Shown here: positions 27,101 through 39,100 of the stretch, one piece after another
Position numbering within the stretch: the stretch's first letter is position 1
Layout: every line of letters begins with the position of its first letter
The notes under the pieces: model-generated
Seen by the model: the letters and a program-made list of their open reading frames with translations, nothing else
Told to the model about the DNA's origin: nothing
The model's database searches: none
Origin: Aphelocoma coerulescens
Taxonomy: Eukaryota > Chordata > Aves > Passeriformes > Corvidae
NCBI RefSeq assembly: GCF_041296385.1
Contig: NC_091013.1
Location: 68,479,563-68,543,562, forward strand
Direction of reading: 5' to 3'
DNA: 64,000 bases
Program-made: the position numbers and the translations under genes

Positions 27101-30100
27101 TGAACTGAAATCAAGAGAATCTGATCTCATGGCAACAAATGGTGTCATTCATGTCATTGACAAACTCCTATATCCAGCAGGTGAGTATTATTCCATGAAA
27201 TTTATACCCACTGCCTTAAATCTGTTTACATGCTGTGTAACTGCAATAACCTTAGGAAGTTACTTAATTTAAATATACAATTCTTAGGTGGAATTTGAAA
27301 CAGAAAATTTACCTCACTGCTCATTTTGTGGAAGAACCTTGCTTGAAACCTTGCCAAGATTTTGAAATGTTATGAAAGTAAAGTATAAGAAAGACAAGGG
27401 TAGCCATAGCCTACCTTTTCTGCTGCTATGGAATAATATATATTGAGTACACACTTGTGTGAGTGTTTGAGAATGATTGTATCTCCTGATCACTGTAAAT
27501 GAAAGTAAAATGCATATGGTTGTATATTTCCTCTTACATGCCTGCTTCTTTTGTCAGAACTGCCTGTTGGAAATGATCAGCTGCTCACAATACTGAAGAA
27601 GTTGATTAAGTACATTCAAATTAAGGTACTCTTTCAGTAATTATCCCCGTCTTTCTGCAGGGTGTGTGAAACTGAGCACTTCATAAGTCATGAGTGATTC
27701 TCTGGTCCTTGCTTTCCTCAGGAGACAACACATTCAATAGCTCCCAGTTACCCAAATATAATCATGAATGATACCCTGCAACAACAGTTAGAATTTGGGT
27801 TTTTTCAGTGCCAAATAATTGTAGAATATTTGCATTTGGATAACTTCAGTGCGGACTGGCCCAAATCTGCTCTTTGGTTCAATTTATCACTCTTGGAAAC
27901 AAATCACTTATTTGAAAAAAACACTGAGTGGCTAAAGTCTTATGTCATTAAAGCTAGAAGCATCAATAGACTGTGAAGAAAAGTAGGCATTCTTTTCTGT
28001 CTCAGTTTTCCTCTTGAGATTACATTTTCTCTCAACAATGAATGAGAGAACCTACACAAGTAGCATCACCTAACTTTTAGGTCAATGAAGCAGTAAATCC
28101 TACCCACACTCACTAGGAAACTATAAGGCAAGTGGTATTTATTTTAAAGTTTAAGTAAATTGCTTTTCTGTTTTTATAGTTTGTTCGTGACAGTACCTTC
28201 AAAGAGATTCCACTGACATTTTACAGTAAGTTCATTATAAATACTTCCAGATGGGTTTGATATTGCTTTTTAGTGTTGCCAATTCCAATTTGGAATTGTA
28301 CATCTCTTTTTCAATAAGGAAGAAAGCAATTTCTGGGAAAGTAGGATGTACCGATGAAGAAAAGGAAGAGAAAGACTCAAAGTAGAATGTTTCTGGCTGC
28401 TGTGCTACTGTATTTTTCCCTTTCCAGATGTGTGACTGGAAAGTAACCCTGAAGTAAGCTGTTCAAAGTCTTGGGTTAGGCAAGATACATATGGAAAAGA
28501 TTGTTTTTCAGTTCTTAGCCAAGGTTCAGGGTTTAGTGCATAGCAGAGTTGTATTCTCTCTCTCTCTAAGATGTAGCATTGTACTGTACTCACTCTCCAA
28601 GATGCAGCATTGACTGTGCACTGAGATACTTTCTTTTTCATAAATATTTCCAGAGGGACAAATGTACCTCTTCTGCCTGTTTCCCTTATGTGCAAACATC
28701 AGGCTTTTATGAGAGACAGTTGATCAGAATATTTTCTCTTTAGGGAGTAAATGTAAAAAAGACCCCTTTAGCTCCCTTGCAACCTCTCTCAGGGTATGCA
28801 TTTAGTTTCTGAATATAGAATACATGTTGAAACAATCTGTTAGAAGACAAAGATCCTGCTGTAACTTTGTGAGGCAGTATGAATTTAGACAATTTTTTAA
28901 ATTCCTATGAAGTTCTACCCATATTGCACAGTAGAAATGGAAACCATCACATCAGACTTTTGAAAACTGGGAATGGACACACTGAAGTTAAAAACCCCTT
29001 GGAACAAAAAACTGAATAATTCACCTTGATGACAAGTTGAACATGAGTCAACAGTGCCCCAGCAGCCAAAAGAGCCAACCCTGTCCTGGGGTGCATTAGG
29101 CACAACATTGCCGGCCGGGCAAGGGAGGGGGTTGTCCTGTTCTGCTCTGCTCCGGGGAAGCCTCACCTCAAGTGCTGGGGGCAGATTTGGGAGTCAGTTT
29201 TGGGCCCAGTGTCCAAATGAGGATGACCAACATGGTGAAAGGTGCTGAGGTCAAGACTTATGAGGAGCTTATGAGGTCACTTGGCTTGTTCATTTTGGAT
29301 AAGAGAAGGCTGAGGGGTGACCTCATTGCTGAGCAGTGACCGACCCCATTGCTGCCTATGCCTTCCCCAAGAAGGGCAGAGGAGGGGGATGTGCTGGTTT
29401 CCTTTATGGTGACCAATGACAGGACACGAGGAAATGGAGTGAAGCTGCTTTGGGAAAAGTTCAGGCTGGACATTAGAAAAAGGTTCTTCACCTAGAGGGT
29501 GGTCAGCGACTAGAACAAGCTCCTCAGGAAAGTAGTCACAGCATCAAGCCTGACAGAGTTTAAGGAGCTTCTGGACAACACTCTTGGTCATATGGCTTAG
29601 TCTTAGGTAGTCCTTTGAGAAGAAGGAAGGTGGACTTGATGATCCCTATGCATCTCTTCCAACTTGAGATATTCTCTACCTCCCATGGCCAGTGAGAGTA
29701 GCACAAGAAGCAGTGTCTGTAAAAATGAAGCAAGAGAGGTCAATGTGGACATCAGGAAAGCTGTAGCCATAGATTTGTTTAAGTACAGGACTAGGAAGGC
29801 TGGAAATTTTATCAGTGAGGGCTTCTCCACCAGTGAACGAACACGAGTCAAATAACTATCTGAGGTGTTCAATGAATACTTGAGTCTGTCCTAGGTGTAG
29901 AGGGACAATTTGATCTCCCAAGGTCATACATTCTGTGATGTTCTATCTATAGTTCTGAATGCCTGAAGGTTTCCTGTGTTTGCCAGATCTGCTCCCTAAT
30001 GAAAAGGCCAATGCTCAGATATAAGGTATGTCAGGGAGTTGTGCAAACCTTTGTGTGGGTAATTATACAAGCCCTCACTGTTATGTACCATACACCATGG

Positions 30101-33100
30101 TGGGTCCCGTGACCCATGGGTTTCGTGAGGCTCAAAGGGAAATAGCATACCAGCAGATTCTGTCTGCTGAGTGTTTCAGATCTGAGTGTTTCACCATTCC
30201 ATAACCAGAACCAAGATTCATACTCTAGATCTTGTCAAGCTGCTTTTCCACCCATTACTATCTATGATATTATCCACATCCTTGTGAGCAGACCAAATGT
30301 AACTGATCGTAGCCACAAAGAATTTGTAAGATTGGAATGTACTGTATATTCCATTTTCTATATTTTCAGAAATTAACATAATTGAAAGCAACGTCCAGCC
30401 TATCATCACAAAGGAAGGTAAATGAGGCCTGTGGTCTATATATATTTCTGCATATGTTCATATGCATATTCAGAATATATATTAAATATATTTCTTCATG
30501 GGATGCACTTTGTACATAGCAACTCCAGGATACTAAGCACTTTGCTGGAAAAGCAAAGATACAAATATTGCAATTAGAACTGACTGAAACATTTTGTATG
30601 AAAAGATTACCCACAGTTGTTCTCCCCAAATGAGTTTTCTCCTTTTTCTACAGGCCTTTAAAATTTTTTAAAATAATTTTTTTAAAACATTTATTACCTT
30701 TTTTTTTAATTAAGACATTTCCTTTTTTTTAATTAAAACATATATTTGAAAAACTGGAGTAGATATATTTCTCATACTTTGAAGAAGAATTGGTTCATTT
30801 TTCTATCATTTTCAATCAGTTCTAACTACCAATATCTGTTGGATGCCTGAAAAGGATATCTAGCCAAACTTTGTTTTTTAATTTCTTGAGACAGAAGCAT
30901 GACTTAAAGATTAATGCTGGGGCTGAAGAGAACAAAATGTGGGGATGGGACTGCTAAAATCACTTGTGATTTATAACTTAACTAAAGCTGATGAGATCTA
31001 GCTTCCCATTGAAATAAAAATGCTGAAAGGGAACTTGTTTGAGCTCGACTGAGAAAGGCAATTAAAAATTTCATGCAAAGAATTTTATCCAGACTGCTTA
31101 ATCAGTGTTTCTGGGAGGAATTTCTTCCAGAAGAAGTGACAAATGCTTATTTTGTCAGGAGCTTGACTGTGCTTCATCCCATTTAGGGTTAGACGCTATT
31201 TAACGTATATGCTGATCTTTGTTGCCTAGTCTCCATCATTAAATCAGATCCACAGTGCAATATAAATGGATAGATTATTTCATATGGTGATTCATCCAAG
31301 CTATTTTAGAAATCTTCCTATGGTGAGGATGAATCACTCTCTGAAAGTACCCGTCCCCTGTTAAACCCAGAGAGAGAGAGTATACAGGCTAGGTGATGTA
31401 TGGGATGTTTAGAAGCTGAAAATTAACTGAAACAAAATTGTCTTTTAAAGAAAAAGTGAAATGTCTGAGCACTTGTATAGTCAAATGTAGAACTATATTT
31501 TATTCACCAAATAGAGTAAAAATAACTTTAGACATTAGTGAGTATTGAAGGGTTAGTCCTTTCCATTTCCAGTACAGTATTTCTGCTTTGGGACACATTC
31601 CAGGGGATGATCTCTGGCCAGTGAAGCCTTTCTGTTGATGACTGATTCAGATATAGACCCAATAAAGCCAATTCTGGCCCTTCTGAGCTTTCTCAGTAAT
31701 AGTAGCAAGTGGCAGATCCCATCAGAACCACATAAATCCACAACTGTCTGTAAATAAATGCTGGCTAAGTTACATGTTAATTTTTTTGCCAAGAAGTTCT
31801 ACCAGATCATGATGGGAAGGAGGTTTCCATTAAAAAAAAAAAAATTACACCTCTCCTCACCAAGTTTAGAGGGGAATGTGTGACTTTTCCTTTCTCATTG
31901 TTTTCTACTTGTGTTGAGTTTCCATTGTTCATACATAGGCATGTATGGGATCAAAAAGATTAAACAGATTTAAAGAGTTAAGTCTGTCTGAAACCCAAAT
32001 CTTAACAGGTTAAATATTCAAAGGATTGATCCTAGACTAGGCGATATAGCTGGCTGCACCTTCACTTTTTGGTTTGCATACATCTGCAGTACCAATCACA
32101 TGGAAAGGTACAGTTTTTGAGAAATGTAAAAATAAAGTATTTATAAACATTCATAAATTCCCCTTTTACATTAATTCATTTGTATTCTTCACTTGTATCA
32201 ATGTAAATTGATATTTAATGGATTCTCAACATAAGTTTAAAACAGAAGCAAGGGAATGAGTCTTCTAAGACGGTTTCTTTAAAATATTTATAAATGGTTT
32301 TCATCCAGACCTGTTAGAAAATAAAAGAAGTGATGGCTTGTTCAGCTGTTTAGAACTCAGAGTAGATAAATAGAGGTCTATAATAACAGAGCATCTTTAT
32401 GATCCCATCATATCATCTCCTCTGCAGCAAATAAATCAATTATTTACCTCTAAATTCTAATTTATGCAATCATTTGCTATTGCAAATAAAAAAAAGTGCA
32501 TTTTTATTTTTTACAATTAAACTTAGCCTAAACTGGCTGTTTTCAACAATTCACATGAGGCACACATATTTAAAAGCTGTTGTTAAATCCTGATCAGTAA
32601 TTATGGAAAAAAACCCCAAATGCATAATCAAGTTCTACACAAATTCATATAAAGATATTTAAGGGATTTTTAAGGAAAGTAAAAAAGATGGATTATGATA
32701 AGTCTCTGTCTCTGAATAATGATTAAAAGAAGTTTGTTTTACAGCAGCTTCGTAAGTAGAAGGAGTGCTATGGCACTCCTTAGAGAAGAACCGTACTATT
32801 ACTGCTAATTGATGTATTTTCCTAATTTATCCAGTATCTCCTGCTTTAGATACATTTAGATACATTTGGATTAGTTTAATCAACATGACTTCACTCATGA
32901 TAATGATATCCAGTAATGCTGATAAATACCCTTACAGCCATTCCAGCTGACCTCAGAAATCTGCTTTTTGGGGTTTTTTTTAAGCTGTGTAACCACTGGC
33001 CAACTCTTAAATACAAAGGGGAAAAAAAAAGCCACATAAAAAACCTCAAAGCAAAAAATAAAAGAAACTTCAAAACAACAATTAAAATAATAACCTCCAA

Positions 33101-36100
33101 AACAACGAAAAATAAAAATAATTTAAAAAATAAAATGTCTCACTATGTAGATTGCAGGCTGATCACCAGTAGAGCAATAGCTATAAGATACCTGCAAAAA
33201 TGCAGAGTAGCCTTCTTACCAATATATATAAAAAAATACTTCCTTTCTGCAGCTGAGGATCTGGTTTATTGCCTGAAACTAGTCAAAAAACATTAAAAAT
33301 ATCATATACACAAAATTAAAAAATTAAAATTTATTATATTAAAAAAATATAAAGAGTTACTGTACAATAGGATCTATGTTTGAGATCATGTGTGAGGAAA
33401 CAAAGAATTGTACAATGCTGCCACAAATAACCTCTCAGATTTAAACAGCCCTCTATTACAATCATCTGGTTTATCTAGAGTAGGGGGAGAAAAAGCAAGC
33501 TTCATCTCACCCCCATGGAATACTATAACTATTTTATGACTATTTGTAACGTGTTGTTTTTTTCCTATGTCACAGACCCATCTATCACACAGCTCACTAA
33601 ATTTATTGAAGGGGAACCTGAGTTCAAAATAGTCAGGGAAGGGGAGACAATAACTAAAGTGATTCATGGAGGTTGGTATGCTTTCAGCAACTCAATTTGT
33701 ATTAGCTTAAATTGGAAGCATTCACTATTCCCCGTCAATTTCTACTTTATCTGGGTGATTCATGTTAGACAGCCGTTCTGCTTTAAACAAAACTTTTGTG
33801 AAGTGCTGTAATTTTATTGCATCATTTATTTTTTAATTCTCATGCATTTCAAAATGGTTTTTTTTTCCTTAGTTGTGTCCCATAGCTATAGACAAGACAG
33901 TTTTAGAAATACTCTGCATGCTGACATAACATATGTCTCAGTTAAGAATTATTTGGTCATTGTTGTCCTGCTATCAAATATGTAGTATATCATTCTGTGA
34001 ATAAAAGGCTATTTTGTCAGAAAGTGAGGTAAACCTTGCCTTCTCTTTGCTAAGGGCATTGAGATGTTCATATCTAGGATGTTTTTGAAGGAAAAATCAC
34101 GTGATCATCCAAAATTTTGAGTAGAATTAGTTCCTGGTCTCTGAACTCTTTTATTGTTCATAAGATATTCTACGGTATCTCCTTGTATGCTTCAGTCAGT
34201 TTCCACATCTCAAAAAGAACTCTTGAAAGTTCATTACTTGATTAATGTCTTCAATTTAAAAATCCTTGTAGAACCAATTATTAAAACATACACCAAAATT
34301 ATTGATGGACGACCTGTGGAAGTGACAGAGAAAAAAGTAACAGAAGAAAGAATTATTCAAGGTAAATTAAGCTGAGATGTTCATTCTTAGTAAAGTCCAC
34401 ATTTACACACAAACATAACACATCTTAAGTTCTGTCCCAGTGCCTAAACTGCATTTCCTTGACAGATGAATTTTCCTTAATGCTTCCCACTGTCTCTGTA
34501 AGGCTGAAAAACTGGCCATGTGTCCTACACACATATACAGAAATGGCAACAATATTTTAACAGCATGAAAACCATGAAAATTTGTCTTCTATTTTTTGGT
34601 TTTTATTTTCATATATTAGCTAAGTCTTCTTTTGCAAAGCTCTTGCTACCATTTCACAGTGAGACTGCTTTTATTGTGTTTTTGTTCTCTGTCTTGCTTT
34701 AGAAGGAAAACTTTTTTTTCCAGAACTTCTGGGTTGTATACCTCCAGGAAGGTTTCATTTTACCAAACACAGATATTTAATGTGTAGATGCCTACTTTTG
34801 CATGTCATCCCAGGCTCTCTTGACAGCCATGTCAGAAAAAGATCTCTATTTCTCTGTAAGGTGGGGACTTTATCTGACATCCACAAGTTAGACACTTGGA
34901 TACAGCTAATGTGAGAGAAAATTAATGTGCATCTGCATCCCTTGATTTACTGACACAAAAGCTCCCAAATTCCTTGTCCAATTTCAGTTGTATTTGACCT
35001 ATTACAGAGATATTTCTTTAAGCATCCTAGAAATTTACGAATGGAGTGAGGTGTATTTAAGCATATTAGGTGCTATATGGAGTTCTTTATTGACACTTTT
35101 TTGATCACCTTGTTTAATATCAGTTTGAATGCTGCCATTAAAATTCTGTCTGCCAGGGAGCTTGCAAGGAAAAGACACTGTTATAACAACATATTGAATT
35201 AGCTGCAAGTCTTAATATTCAGTTTATTTAGAAAATATTGAAATTTAAATGAATTCATTTGAGCAAGACAGAAATAAAGAACCATGCTTAAGTTATTATC
35301 ATACAACTTTTTGCTATGGTGAAGATATATGAAAAAAATTTGGGGGAGATGAACAAAATATAATTTTCTCAATTATTGGATTCAAGTTTCACTAATATCC
35401 CACAGGAAGTGGTAAATATAACATACAATGCCAGAATTTCAGAGCTGATATCTCCTTATTTTTAATCTGTAGAAACTGATAAGGAATCTCAAATGTTAAG
35501 CTTTCAAATGAATCATAGCAGTTAAAAAAGCAAAATTGTCTATTTACAACAGTCAATTAGGACTAATCATGGGACTGCAGAAATATCCAATCTATGACCT
35601 AATACAGAAGTGTTTAAAATTGTGTCTTAGTCTAAGAATGTAAGCAGGTAATTACTCTAATTATGATAAATTTGCCTAATTACTTTCAAGAATAGTTTTA
35701 ACCACTGTTTTTAATGCTCTTTCAGTTTAATTTGGGAAATTGTGAAAAATAAAGTTATCATATAAGGAGATTACAGCATATCAACCATGGAATCACCATA
35801 TGTATTAAATAGGAAAAAATCATTTAAAGGACAAACCTGTTATATCTGAAAAAAGCCACTATCTTATAAAATTTTTCCAGGTCCTGAAATAAAATACACC
35901 CGAATTACTGCAGGGGATCCAGACAATGAAGAGAAGTTAAAGAAAATCTTTGAAGAAGGTTAGTTTGCTTGTTTTGTTTAATTTCTTTCATGCATATATA
36001 TTGCTCTCTATATAATTAAGTAATGAATAGATATTGCATGTTTTAAAAAATGATGCTCATACTGAAAAATCTTACCCAGAGATTAAACCTCGGAACTGTC

Positions 36101-39100
36101 CAAATGTAATGTTCTGGTTTGAGTCCTTGATCTTCACATTTCAGTCAGCTCTAGAGTTGAGGCTGCCTGGGTCTATTATATAGTATGCTATGTTTATCAT
36201 AAAATATGGTGTTTCCAGTGTTTATGTGGAATTTGATATCAGATGAATTTTTAAATTCAGAACAATGATATGACAGGATTAATTCATTAATATGCTCTTG
36301 TGGGATTGCCAAATGTTTTCTGTAAATCAATTTTTTTGCCATAACCTGTATCCTATCAGAAGTTACCAAGGTGACCAAATTTATTGAAGGTGATGGTCAT
36401 TTACTGGAAGATGAAGAAATCAAAAGACTTCTACAGGGAGGTAATTCAGTGTATTATAACTAACATTTTTGCAACAGGTTATGATAACTGAAACTCCTCT
36501 CAGATATGTTGAACTCAACATTTTAAAGACTGACATAGTAGAAGTGGAACTTTAATGGAAAAAATAGAATACTCTATTCTAATGCCACATATCTGTGAAA
36601 TGGAAATAAGTACCAAAGTTTGAGTTATCAATCTTTTTAATTACATTGATCACAGAAAAAAAAAATTGGGTTTTTTCAGTCTTTAAAAAGTTACCTAATT
36701 AAAACTCAGGGGAGCAATGAAGATTTATTCCTTTTTTTTTTTTTCAGTAAATTTAAATCTGTGGAAAACACTTATGAAATGGAACATATTTTAACAGGCC
36801 AAATTCATCTTACTTATCAGTTCGTCAGAAATGAATGTTCATTGCCCTCAAGTTAATAATTAAAGGCATGTTTAATATCCTTCTTTAAATGCTTACAGGT
36901 GATGGATATCAAGAAATTAACTTTAATTCTCTTCAAATACAGCATTCCAAGGAATGGTTTTCTTTCCTTCTTGCTCTCTTAATTCTAACAGTTTTGGCAG
37001 TATATAACCAGTAGCTGTAGAAAATTAGTAAAAGAACTTCTGCTTATGAAATTAATCTTTATCTATGAATTTGGAATGTTCTCTGCTTAATGTAGATTAG
37101 AAAAACTATCTATAATAGCAATGGGGAATAAAAAAGGAATTTAAGTGACAAGGTTTTCGTAAATGTTAGTTTAAACCTGAGTCAGAAGCTCAAAAATATG
37201 GATGGATGCTTCTCTTGACATAAATTAAATTAATCCATTTCATTTTATGTTCACTTTTTAGTAAGTTACCAAGTTGTATACCAGTAAAGTAACTTACAGC
37301 CACATTTAGTTCAATGAACTAAATCTTGTAGTTTTTCAAAAAAACTATTCTGTGGATGTGAAAAACTTCAGTCAAGTAAAAAATTTCCTGATGGCTGAAC
37401 AGGTGAACAGCTGTCTGCCAAACTTAAATATGCTAGTTGATAACCCAGCTAGTCTTAGAGAAAAGCCAAGGTATGGCTATGACTCCTGTTGACTGTAATT
37501 CTTTGTTCTGTTTTAAACATCTGAATCTTAGTTTTACAGACCTAAGCCAGAATTTGCCTATAATATTGGACAGAAACCTAAACTTCCAGAGGATTTTTAA
37601 TTTTATCCTAAATATCCATCTATATGAAAAGATTTGCTCTCTGGAGATGCCTATTTCTGGATTGAATATTTAAAAGAAAAACTGGAAATTAAAAAATTGC
37701 AGCAAGAAAATTCCTCCATATACTGCACTATGTTCTACGGGTTTAAACCAGGTAACAATGGGCAGGATCAAACTTTATCTGTAGAACTGTTCAAAACTGA
37801 CAGGTCTGATGCCAGAATCTAATAATTATAACTGTACTTGTAATCACCTTCAGATACAGAGGTATACAATTAAATAGGGATAATCTGTAGAGATACCTCT
37901 TGGAGCATAGGTGTATGGAAAAGAGATAGTTTCTCTGCAGGAAATTTGAAAAAGACAACATCATCTCTTGAATTCTTGCTATTTTCCTTGCTATTATATG
38001 TTAGTTTGCCTAAGCATCCTGCTTCACAGAATGGACCAAACAGGCAGATTTGTCTTTTGCTTTAATTTGATTTTTCTCTATTTTTTCCATGATTTATCCA
38101 GTCAGCTACCCTTGGCTGCCATGATAATACCTTCCTAGACATTTAGCCAATAAAAGCAGATACACATGCTGCTTTAGGGTTGTTGGTGATAATGGTGATA
38201 ATGCTTTATGGCCCCCTTGTCTATACAAAATTATTTTTTACTGAGAATTTCCTAATCATTTAAATTTGAGTACAGTCCCAAACAAATGTATTATCACTGT
38301 CTAAATAAAGGAATTATTTCATATGGGCTTTAATTCTGCTCATAAAATATCCAACACTGCTTAAAACAATTAGCAGTCTGCTGAAACAAAGCTTTAAGCC
38401 AAGACTGCATTGAACAACTCATTCTTTGAAATAACATGCCTGATGGCATGAATAGCATGGCATCCTGCAACATCTATGCCCAAAAATGACATTGTTTCCA
38501 CTGAAGGCTCCTTGCATATGGAAAAATGCTGTTCCAGATTTAACTCATTTGTTTTTGATGCTTATCGTAGCCGGAACTGAGTACACCAAGGTTACTAAAG
38601 TAATTGAGGGGGAGCCACAGATTATCGAGAGAGAAATCAAGAAAGTTCATCTGGAAGGTTAGTTTGTTAAAAATTCAGTATCACTAAGACCTGCTTTGTC
38701 TAAAGTGATCATTCCAGGTGAGGTTTTATAGTATCTGTTCATAAAAATTACTAGGTCTGAAGCCAGCATTTTAGGAAGAAGAATTTTGTAATTGTTTTGG
38801 AAAGGAATCCTTTCACTGACGTTACAGAGAAAAAATGTTGAGGCTTACCTTGTGGCTAAAAGTAACTAAACGGTTTGGCAAGCATAGTAGACAGGAGGAA
38901 ATGCCCAACCACAAAGCTTAGGTAAAACCTTTGAAGAAAAATGCACCATAAAGAATTGACTTTTCTTTAAGCAGCACATAAAGAAGAAGACCACGTGAGT
39001 TGCTTTTAACTTGAGTTATTTCTTGTCAGAGTAAATGTGATCTGTTGCTGTGAGGGTTTCTCAGTGTTGTGAAAGAGTGGGTGGGGTACAGGGAATATAA

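Noticed and set aside
29054..29872. Several open frames on both strands in intron 16
   Set aside because: The first part is CR1 sequence. The rest has no domain and sits inside a POSTN intron.
29680..29960. Continuation of the CR1 element after its 3' end
   Set aside because: The sequence ends vaguely like a CR1 tail, but I could not match the body to CR1 or to another element.
33515..33811. Read-through of exon 18 into intron 18 as a protein form
   Set aside because: The extension is an ordinary open stretch after the donor, with no poly(A) signal that I could pair with it.
37634..37822. Open frame in intron 21 resembling a further exon
   Set aside because: I saw no acceptor and donor pair in the phase used by the neighbouring cassettes, and the peptide lacks the tail repeat.
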